Source: Hoeflea_A sp963921345
GTDB taxonomy: Bacteria; Pseudomonadota; Alphaproteobacteria; Rhizobiales; Rhizobiaceae
Reading direction: 5' to 3'
DNA length: 64,000 bases
Assembly: GCA_963921345.3 (NCBI GenBank)
Contig: CAWUFE020000002.1
Location: 868,001 to 932,000 of the forward strand
Positions 7,400 through 14,374 of the stretch are shown piece after piece. Both the position numbers and the translations under genes were made by a program. How positions within the stretch are numbered: position 1 is the first letter of the stretch; each line of letters begins with the position of its first letter. The notes under the pieces are model-generated. The model did not search any database, was not told where the DNA came from, and was given only the letters and a program-made list of their open reading frames with translations.

Positions 7400-8473
7400 A
7401 TGCGAATAGATGCCGATCGATTGACGGAATTTACGAGCGCCATCGTGCGCAAGGGCGGCGGCAGCGATGCCACCGCCGACGAAGTTGCGCGCACCCTCGT
7501 CGAGGCCAACCTGACCGGGCATGACAGCCACGGCGTCGGCATGATTCCTGCCTATATGGGCGGCATCGCGGCCGGCCAGCTGGTTCCCGACGCCCGGGCC
7601 GAAATCGTCCAGGACCTCGGCCCGTTCCTGCTGGTCGACGGCAATCTCGGTTTCGGCCAGTGCGTGGCGCGCCAGGCGATGGAATGGGCCATAGACCGCG
7701 CCCGACAACAGCACATCGCCGTGCTGTCGCTGCGCAACAGTTTCCATATCGGCCGCATCGGCGACTGGGGCGAAATGGCCGCGGAGGCTGGCTTCCTGTC
7801 CATCCACTACGTCAACGTCCTGTCGCCCAACTCGCTAGTCGCCCCGTTTGGCGGCAGCGACGCCCGGTTTTCGACAAACCCCTATTGCACCGCCTTTCCG
7901 GCATCCGATCGGCATCCGATGTTCCTGCTCGACATGGCGACCAGCACCATTGCCCAGGGGAAGACCCGCGTCGCCTACATGAAAGGCGAAAAGGTCCCCG
8001 AAGGGTGCCTTATCGACCATGACGGCAATCCGACGAACGATCCCTCGGTCATGTTCGAGGAGCCGTTGGGGGCGCTTCGCGCCATGGGTCTGCACAAGGG
8101 CTCCGGCCTTGCTCTGATCTGCGATATTCTCGGCGGATCGTTCTCCGGCGGCGGGGCCTACCTGCCCGAGCGCATCGTCCCGGACCGCATCGTCAACAAC
8201 ATGCTTGCGATCCTGATCGACCCCAATGTGTTCGGCGGCGCCGAAGCGTTTTACCGGGACCTCGACGCCTACACCGATTGGGTCAAGGCCTCTCCTCCGG
8301 CCCCTGATACCGACGCCGTGCGGTTTCCCGGCGATCTGGAACGCGAAACCCGGATCGAGCGCGGGAAAAGCGGCATTCCGATCGACGACGCCACCTGGGC
8401 GCTGCTCCTTGAAACCGCCGGCTCGGTGGGGCTGTCGGAGGAGGAAATCTCGGCAATCCTGAGCCGAGAGTGA
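7400..8473 (+). CDS. Ldh_2 family (malate/L-lactate/ureidoglycolate-type) dehydrogenase
   Basis: The 357-residue NAD(P)-dependent 2-hydroxyacid dehydrogenase has the family motifs TGHDSHGVGMIP (about 42-53), FHIGRIGDWGEMA and the C-terminal MGLHKGSGLALICDILGG. The start is ATG 7400 with AGGAAAG at 7389-7395, 83 bp after the phosphohydrolase gene. Other members oxidise malate, sulfolactate, 2,3-diketogulonate or ureidoglycolate. The actual substrate cannot be read here. It probably belongs to the tmp operon. Confidence 0.88.
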   Translation: MRIDADRLTEFTSAIVRKGGGSDATADEVARTLVEANLTGHDSHGVGMIPAYMGGIAAGQLVPDARAEIVQDLGPFLLVDGNLGFGQCVARQAMEWAIDRARQQHIAVLSLRNSFHIGRIGDWGEMAAEAGFLSIHYVNVLSPNSLVAPFGGSDARFSTNPYCTAFPASDRHPMFLLDMATSTIAQGKTRVAYMKGEKVPEGCLIDHDGNPTNDPSVMFEEPLGALRAMGLHKGSGLALICDILGGSFSGGGAYLPERIVPDRIVNNMLAILIDPNVFGGAEAFYRDLDAYTDWVKASPPAPDTDAVRFPGDLERETRIERGKSGIPIDDATWALLLETAGSVGLSEEEISAILSRE

Positions 8474-8476
8474 TGG

Positions 8477-9271
8477 CTAATAGGCGGTCAGGCCGCCGTC
8501 CACTTGCAGGGTCTGACCGGTCATGAAGCTGTTCTTCGGCGACGAGGCGAAGACGAAGGCTTCGACGATCTCCTCGACCTCGGCCAGACGTGCCATCGGA
8601 ATGCCGCGCACCATCTGTTGTTCCGTCACCACCTTGCCGCGCACCTCGGCACCCAGCATTTCGGTTGCCATCGGAGTGCGGGCGAAGGACGGGCAGACCG
8701 CGTTGATTCGCACGCCGAGCCGCGCATACTCCTGGGCGGCCGACCGGGTGAGCCCGACGACCCCGTGTTTCGCAGCGGCATAGACGGACAGGCCGGACGC
8801 GCCGGTCACGCCGGCGACCGAGGCGACGTTGACGATCGCCCCGCCGGTGCCGGTTTCGCGAAACTGTCGCTCCATGACGGGCAACTGGTGCTTGAGGGCG
8901 TAGAACACGCCCATCAGGTCGATATCGATGATGCGCCGCGCCTCGTCGGAAGCGACCTTGGGCAGCTTTTCGAAAGCGTCCTGGGCGATGCCCGCATTGT
9001 TGATGGCCACGTCGAGCCGGCCGAAGCGCTCCAGCGCCGCCGCAACGAGTTGCTCCGACAGGCTTTCATCGGAAATGTCGCCCGCCACGGGTGCGATGTC
9101 ACAGCCGTGCTCTTCCGCGATCTCGCCGCAGATCTCCTGCAAGGCGTCCGACGCATAGTCCGACAGGACGAGCCTCGCGCCTTCCTGCGCATAACGCCGC
9201 GCCGCGGCGCTGCCGAAGCCGCCCGCCGCACCAGTGATCAGGACGGTCGCTCCGTCGAACAGTCCGCTCAA
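8477..9271 (-). CDS. SDR-family oxidoreductase (TTG start)
   Basis: A classical 264-residue short-chain dehydrogenase: TGAAGGFG cofactor loop near residue 14, NNAG motif, then S and YAAAK (VASVAGVTGASGLSVYAAAK) and a C-terminal TGQTLQVDGG. The start codon is TTG at 9269-9271. It is supported by GGAGG at 9277-9281 and one base after the upstream gene's TGA, so translation is probably coupled. It is the last gene of a three-gene operon with a phosphotransferase-like gene and another SDR gene. The substrate is unknown. Confidence 0.92.
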   Translation of the reverse strand: MSGLFDGATVLITGAAGGFGSAAARRYAQEGARLVLSDYASDALQEICGEIAEEHGCDIAPVAGDISDESLSEQLVAAALERFGRLDVAINNAGIAQDAFEKLPKVASDEARRIIDIDLMGVFYALKHQLPVMERQFRETGTGGAIVNVASVAGVTGASGLSVYAAAKHGVVGLTRSAAQEYARLGVRINAVCPSFARTPMATEMLGAEVRGKVVTEQQMVRGIPMARLAEVEEIVEAFVFASSPKNSFMTGQTLQVDGGLTAY

Positions 9272-9272
9272 T

Positions 9273-10301
9273 TCATCCTCCGTTGGTGATCTGCATGGCC
9301 ATGCCTGCCATGATGGGCACGGCCACCGCCATTTGCTTGGCCCTCTTGGGATTGGATGCGTTGCCGTCCAGCGCCCGCTTCAGTACGCCTTGCAGGATCG
9401 CCGCCAGGCGGAAGAACGAAAAGGCGAGATAGAAACGCCAGTGCTCGATGCCGTCGATGCCGCGGCGGCAGCAATAGGCGTCCACATATTCGTCCTCGGT
9501 CGGCAGGCCCAAAGACTTGCGATCGAGACCTCCCAGCCCGCGAAACCCGCTGTCATGCGGCAGCCGCCACTGCATGCACTGATAGGCGAGATCGGCCAGC
9601 GGATGGCCGAGCGTCGACAGTTCCCAATCGAGCACCGCCAGCACTTCCGCCCGGTCCTTGGCGAAGATCATGTTGTCGATGCGGTAGTCGCCATGCACCA
9701 GCGATACCTGCCCGTCATCGGGCGGCAGCGCGCCTTCGAGCCATTCGATCAACCTGTCCATGTCGGCGATCGTCTCGGTCTCGCTCGCCCGGTACTGCTT
9801 GGTCCAGCGGCTGAGCTGGCGCTCGAAATAGTTGCCGCGCTTGCCGAAATCCTCCAGGCCCACCGACGCCGGATCGATGCCGTGGAGTGCGGCGAGAGTG
9901 ACGTTCATGGCGTCGTAGATCGGACCCCGCTCATCCAACTCGCATTCCGGCAGGTCGGGTTCCCAGAATATCCGCCCGTCGAGATAGCTCATGACGAAGA
10001 ACATGCGGCCGATCGACGATTCTTCTTCGGAAAGGTAGAGCATGTCGGGCACCGGCACGCCGCTGCCCTTGAGTGCCTTCATGACACGGTATTCGCGATC
10101 CACCTGGTGGGCGGATTTCAAGAGCTGGCCGGGCGGCTTGGCGCGCAGCACGTAGCTGCCGCTGTCGGCCTCCAGCAGGTAGGTCGGGTTCGACTGGCCG
10201 GTGTCGAACTTCTTGACCGCCTGCAGACCGGAAAACCCCGGGACGGCGCCCTCCAATTCGGCGGACAGCGCGCTTGCGTCCAGATCGTGGGTCTGGTTCA
10301 T
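9273..10301 (-). CDS. APH/choline-kinase-fold phosphotransferase family protein
   Basis: The 342-residue kinase-fold protein has the Brenner-like motif LVHGDYRIDNMIF and the metal-binding region AVLDWELSTLGHPLADL. An N-terminal nucleotide-binding lobe includes YLLEADSGSYVLRAKPPG. It belongs to the branch found fused to or beside acyl-CoA dehydrogenases (ACAD10-like) rather than antibiotic kinases. Such proteins are thought to phosphorylate hydroxylated acyl chains or similar metabolites. No acyl-CoA dehydrogenase is present in this operon. Confidence 0.88.
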   Translation of the reverse strand: MNQTHDLDASALSAELEGAVPGFSGLQAVKKFDTGQSNPTYLLEADSGSYVLRAKPPGQLLKSAHQVDREYRVMKALKGSGVPVPDMLYLSEEESSIGRMFFVMSYLDGRIFWEPDLPECELDERGPIYDAMNVTLAALHGIDPASVGLEDFGKRGNYFERQLSRWTKQYRASETETIADMDRLIEWLEGALPPDDGQVSLVHGDYRIDNMIFAKDRAEVLAVLDWELSTLGHPLADLAYQCMQWRLPHDSGFRGLGGLDRKSLGLPTEDEYVDAYCCRRGIDGIEHWRFYLAFSFFRLAAILQGVLKRALDGNASNPKRAKQMAVAVPIMAGMAMQITNGG

Positions 10302-10362
10302 CTCGGCTCCTCCTCAGGCGCCATGAGACCACGCATCGCGGCCGGGGCGCAACGTGTCGGTC

Positions 10363-11184
10363 CTACAGAGCTTCCGAGAACAGTCCGACGGAGGTGTGGG
10401 CCGACAGGCCACCGTCAAGCGGCAGAATGGCACCGGTGATATAGGATCCGCTCCTGCCGCACAGATAAAGCGTTGCGCCGGCAATGTCGTCGGGCGAGCC
10501 GATGCGGCCCAGCGGCACACCCTTTCCGACCTTTTCGGCCTGCTCCGGCGTTGCTGTGGCGAACGCCGTCATACGGCTCTGGAACGGCCCCGGAGCGAAA
10601 GCGTTCACGGTGATGCGGCGTCCGGCGAACTCGTCGGCGAGGATGCGCGTCAGATGGTGCACCGCGGCCTTGGAGGCGGAGTAGGAATAGGCGCCGTCGG
10701 CGATCGGCTGGGTGCCCATGACCGAACCGAGATTGATGATGCGGGCCGGATCGGTATCGCTTGCGGAGGCATCGAGCAGCGGCAGCAGGTCGCGCGTCAG
10801 CGTAAACAGCGCACCGACATTGACGTTCAGCACCTTCTGCCAAGCCAGGTGTGGAAAGGTTTCCAGTGGTTCGCCCCAGGTCACGCCGGCATTGTTGACG
10901 AGAATGTTCAGCCTGTCGGTGCGCGCCTTCACCTCGGCGACAAGCGCGTTGATGCCTTCTTCTGTGCCGACATCGCCGGCAAAACCCTCGGCACTGCCCG
11001 GCGCGTCGAGTGCGTTGAGTTCGGCCGCCACCGCCTCGCAGGCTTCGCCCTTGCGCGACGCCAGCAGCACCCTCGCGCCGCCCTGCACCAATGCGGTGGC
11101 AACCATGCGACCAATTCCGGTCGCGCCGCCGGTCACCAGCGCCGTCTTGCCGGACACCGAATACAGATCCTCCAGATAACTCAA
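10363..11184 (-). CDS. SDR-family oxidoreductase
   Basis: The SDR fold has TGGATGIG, LVNNAG, serine in GSVMGTQ, catalytic YSASK and a C-terminal LPLDGGLSAHTSVG. The best start is TTG 11182-11184 (reading SYLEDLYSVSGKTAL), giving 273 residues, with GGGAGGTGA just upstream; an in-frame ATG at 11197-11199 is the alternative. It is the first gene of the three-gene operon and follows a strong palindrome at 11228-11247. The following gene starts 61 bp downstream. Substrate unknown. Confidence 0.9.
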   Translation of the reverse strand: MSYLEDLYSVSGKTALVTGGATGIGRMVATALVQGGARVLLASRKGEACEAVAAELNALDAPGSAEGFAGDVGTEEGINALVAEVKARTDRLNILVNNAGVTWGEPLETFPHLAWQKVLNVNVGALFTLTRDLLPLLDASASDTDPARIINLGSVMGTQPIADGAYSYSASKAAVHHLTRILADEFAGRRITVNAFAPGPFQSRMTAFATATPEQAEKVGKGVPLGRIGSPDDIAGATLYLCGRSGSYITGAILPLDGGLSAHTSVGLFSEAL

Positions 11185-11227
11185 ACTCACCTCCCGCATT
11201 GTTCGTTTCAGCCTTTGATCGACCGAC

Positions 11228-11247
11228 AACATACTCGGTAGTATGTT
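11228..11247. promoter_or_regulatory. Perfect palindromic operator, TetR-like
   Basis: AACATACT-CGGT-AGTATGTT is an 8-bp perfect inverted repeat with a 4-bp spacer. It lies about 45 bp upstream of the SDR start and in the promoter region of the SDR-phosphotransferase-SDR operon. The size and symmetry are typical of TetR-family operators. No TetR gene is visible in the window, so the regulator would act in trans. Confidence 0.6.
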
Positions 11248-11384
11248 TTTTGAGAAGCCCCTTGTAAAGCCCTTTCACACGAAGTGAACGGGCCAAGTGG
11301 CCGTGTTTCCACGCAAATGCCCAAAATTGCGGCTAGCGTGCGGCGACAATAAGAGGGGACTGTGGCTTTCCACGAAAACAGGTT

Positions 11385-12731
11385 ATGACAGCGAGCGCTT
11401 TTTCACAGACCATTTCCGCGAGATCTGAGTTGGATCTGCTCACTGCCAATGACAGGCCGGGAGCTTACCCGGACAGCTACTATCGTGCGACCGCAAACCG
11501 GCTGGAGCCGTTCGCGCCGCTGGGCGAGGATGCCGTCTGCGACGTCTGCATCGTCGGCGCCGGTTATACGGGCCTGTCGGCAGCCCTCCATCTGGCGGAA
11601 AACGGCTTCGACGTGCTGGTGCTCGAGGCGCATCGGGCCGGCTGGGGCGCTTCCGGACGCAATGGCGGCCAGCTCGGAACCGGCCAGCGGCTCGACCAGG
11701 TTCAACTCGAACGGGACTTCGGCGAAAAGGCGGCGCGACAATTGTGGGACCTGGGGCGCGAAGCCAAGACGCTGGTCCGCGACCTGATCAACCGCCACGA
11801 GATCGACTGCGACTATCGCCCCGGCATCGTGCATGCCGACCACCGGCAGCGTTTCGTCGACGACAGTCGCACCTATGCGGAAAAGCTTCAGCGCGACTAT
11901 GGCTATGGCCAGATCCGCTTCGTCGACCGCGCAGAACTTTCCGAAATGGTCGGCAGCCCGGCCTATTTCGGCGGTACGTTCGACACCGGCGCCGGCCACC
12001 TGCATCCGCTCAATTTCGCGCTCGGCCTGGCGCGGGCGGCCCGCGACGCCGGCGCTCGCATCCATGAAAACACAAGGGTGTCTGGTTTCGAACCGGGACG
12101 CACCACGCGTGTCGCCTGCGGCAAACTGAAAGTGTCGGCCCAGCACGTGCTGCTCGCCTGCAACGGCTATCTCGGCGACCTGGACGACGGGGTCGCCCGC
12201 CGGGTGATGCCGATCAACAACTACATCATCGCCACCGAGCCGCTGTCGGGCGATCTCGCCCATTCGGTTCTGCGCAAGCATATCGCCGTCGCCGACAGCA
12301 AATATGTCGTCAACTATTTCCGCCTGTCGCGAGACAACCGGCTGCTGTTCGGCGGCGGAGAAAGCTACGGCTATCGCTTCCCCAAGGACATCAAGACCTT
12401 CGTGCGGCCGCACATGCTGTCGATCTTCCCGCAGTTGAAGGACGTGCGCATCGACTACGGCTGGGGCGGAACGCTGGGCATCACCATGAACCGCATGCCG
12501 CATCTGCGGCGCCTGCAGGATGGCATGCTGACGGCCTCCGGCTATTCCGGACACGGCCTCGGCATGGCGACCCTGAGCGGCCGGCTGGCCGGCGAACTGA
12601 TCTGCGGGACGACCAGCCGCTTCGACATCATGGCTGCCATCCCGACGCCCGACTTCCCCGGCGGCGCCCGCTATCGCCAGCCGCTGCTGGCGCTTGCCAT
12701 GCTCTACTATTCGCTGCGGGATCGGTTCTGA
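11385..12731 (+). CDS. FAD-dependent amine oxidoreductase (DAO fold, PuuB-like)
   Basis: This 448-residue flavoprotein has an N-terminal dinucleotide-binding motif VCIVGAGYTGLSAALHLAE (about 54-72), then the ASGRNGGQLGTGQR segment typical of gamma-glutamylputrescine oxidase-like enzymes. The C-terminal flavin-contact region is GYSGHGLGMATLSGRL. It acts on secondary or primary amines and yields aldehyde plus amine and H2O2. It stands alone, divergent from the SDR operon and convergent with the cytochrome gene. Substrate not determinable. Confidence 0.88.
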   Translation: MTASAFSQTISARSELDLLTANDRPGAYPDSYYRATANRLEPFAPLGEDAVCDVCIVGAGYTGLSAALHLAENGFDVLVLEAHRAGWGASGRNGGQLGTGQRLDQVQLERDFGEKAARQLWDLGREAKTLVRDLINRHEIDCDYRPGIVHADHRQRFVDDSRTYAEKLQRDYGYGQIRFVDRAELSEMVGSPAYFGGTFDTGAGHLHPLNFALGLARAARDAGARIHENTRVSGFEPGRTTRVACGKLKVSAQHVLLACNGYLGDLDDGVARRVMPINNYIIATEPLSGDLAHSVLRKHIAVADSKYVVNYFRLSRDNRLLFGGGESYGYRFPKDIKTFVRPHMLSIFPQLKDVRIDYGWGGTLGITMNRMPHLRRLQDGMLTASGYSGHGLGMATLSGRLAGELICGTTSRFDIMAAIPTPDFPGGARYRQPLLALAMLYYSLRDRF

Positions 12732-12749
12732 CGGTCGGAATCGTCCGGA

Positions 12750-13835
12750 TTATTCCTTTTCCGCGGACTTCCGCTTCAACCAGGCTTCCAGGTTGCCGAT
12801 AGGCTCGACGATGCATCCGGCTGCCGTCGGATCCTTACAGCAGCGCTGCAGGTCGCGCAGCCCGGCTTCGTACTGGTCCCACAAGGCGCTGTCGACATGC
12901 GGCAGACGCTCGCCCATCCAGCCATGCGGGTGGGTGCCCCAGGCGGAGGTGACGTCGGGCGGATTTTCGAGCGCCGTGCCGGGCTTGGCGGCGAAGCGCC
13001 CATGCGGCGCCTGGCCGACCGATTGCAGCATCTTGGCCGGCTGTTCGCCGAAGGTGCCGACGATTTCCAACTGACAGGTGTTGAGGGATCCGATGCGGTG
13101 GCAGCCGGTGCAGGAATTGCCGCGCGTCGAGATGCTGTAAGGCTTCGGCCAGTCGGCGAACGGACCGCCGACATCGACCGAATGGAAGCCCCACGGATCG
13201 GCCGGCAGTTGCTGGCTCTGGGCAATCCACGGCGTGTGCATCCACGGATCGCTGTCGTGGCACATGATGCATTTGTGGTCGGCGATCTGTTGCGGGGTCG
13301 CCCACAGCTCCTTCGCCGAAATCCGTCCTTCGGGCGGCGTCACCTCGGTGGGCGGCGGCACCCGGCGGCCATCGTCGCCCTCGGGTTTTTCGCCGAAGTT
13401 CTTGGAGATGAAGAAGCAGGTGCTGCCGGTCTTGACGTTGTGCATGATCACTTCGATGGAATCGAAGCGCGGATCGTCCTTCGGCCGGATATACATGCGT
13501 CGGCAATAGAGCAGCATCTGGATGTCGTCATCGCGCACAGCGCGCAGCCGCGTATAGGGCGTGCACTGGCCGTCGGTCTTTTCCGGGTAGGGCAGATAGG
13601 CCGGCTTGTCGCATTGCATGTGCCGCGTGTAGGTCTCTGGCGTCTTGCCGTTCACCGTGATCGGAATGATCTCGCCGTCGAGACAGTTGAACGGCGGGAT
13701 TTCCGCGATCAGCCGTGCGCACTCCTGCCCGTATTTGTGAATGTCGTAGTCTTCCTGGGCCCGGCCTTCGCTGACGGAAAGCAGCGACAGGAGACCCGCT
13801 GCAGCGAAAAGCGGGACGAAGCGTTTGCGTATCAT
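12750..13835 (-). CDS. Secreted cysteine-rich diheme cytochrome c
   Basis: The 361-residue protein has a Sec signal (residues 1-26, hydrophobic core then EGRAQ). Two CxxCH haem sites lie at C189-C192-H193 (CIMCH) and C242-C245-H246 (CTGCH). At least nine other cysteines surround them, including CC near the C-terminus. Outside the haem motifs I recognise no described family. The gene is 16 bp downstream of the 2Fe-2S subunit gene in the same operon, so it is probably the periplasmic electron acceptor of the molybdenum hydroxylase. Confidence 0.78.
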   Translation of the reverse strand: MIRKRFVPLFAAAGLLSLLSVSEGRAQEDYDIHKYGQECARLIAEIPPFNCLDGEIIPITVNGKTPETYTRHMQCDKPAYLPYPEKTDGQCTPYTRLRAVRDDDIQMLLYCRRMYIRPKDDPRFDSIEVIMHNVKTGSTCFFISKNFGEKPEGDDGRRVPPPTEVTPPEGRISAKELWATPQQIADHKCIMCHDSDPWMHTPWIAQSQQLPADPWGFHSVDVGGPFADWPKPYSISTRGNSCTGCHRIGSLNTCQLEIVGTFGEQPAKMLQSVGQAPHGRFAAKPGTALENPPDVTSAWGTHPHGWMGERLPHVDSALWDQYEAGLRDLQRCCKDPTAAGCIVEPIGNLEAWLKRKSAEKE

Positions 13836-13851
13836 GGCTTGTCTCCTTTCC

Positions 13852-14373
13852 TCAGGTCACGAGGCCGGGTGTTTCCAGCACCACCTGACGGATCGCCCGG
13901 TGATAGCGGACATAACCGGTGCAGCGGCAGATATGCTGGCCGACGGCATCCTCGATCGCCGCGTCGACCGTGTCGCGCGGGATCGGGCTGCGCTTCAGCC
14001 GATCGAGCAGGCAGTAGGACGCCATCAGGAAACCGGGAGCCGAATAGCCGCATTGGAAGGAGAAATGCTCGAGGAAGGACCGCTGCAGCGGATGCAGTTC
14101 GCCCGATTTGGCAAGCCCCTCGACGGTGGTGATCACCTTGCCGTTGACCTCCTCCAGCGGCGTCGTACAGGTGCGCACCGGTTCCAGGTGGGCACCCGGC
14201 ACCCGTGCCACGGCGACCGTGCAGACGCGGCAGACGGCGATGCCGCAGCAGAATTTTGTCCCCGTCAGGTTCAGGTCCTCGCGCAGGAAATCGTTGAGCC
14301 ACATGCCGCCATCGATGGCGTCGCGGACCACCCGTTCCTCATTGATCGTGACGCTGAGTGCAATGTCGGCCAT
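13852..14373 (-). CDS. 2Fe-2S subunit of molybdenum hydroxylase (xanthine oxidase family), variant cluster II
   Basis: A 173-residue small subunit. Cluster I ligands are C43-x4-C48-x2-C51 and C69. Cluster II normally uses C-x2-C and C-x-C; here it reads C108-G-Y-S111 and C149-R-C151, so the second ligand is serine (codon TCG). The rest of the region (FQCGYSAPGFLMASY, ICRCTGY) is well conserved. It carries electrons from the Mo subunit towards the cytochrome. The stop of the upstream large-subunit gene is one base from its start. It has no signal peptide, so it would be exported with the Tat-signal Mo subunit. Confidence 0.9.
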   Translation of the reverse strand: MADIALSVTINEERVVRDAIDGGMWLNDFLREDLNLTGTKFCCGIAVCRVCTVAVARVPGAHLEPVRTCTTPLEEVNGKVITTVEGLAKSGELHPLQRSFLEHFSFQCGYSAPGFLMASYCLLDRLKRSPIPRDTVDAAIEDAVGQHICRCTGYVRYHRAIRQVVLETPGLVT

Positions 14374-14374
14374 G

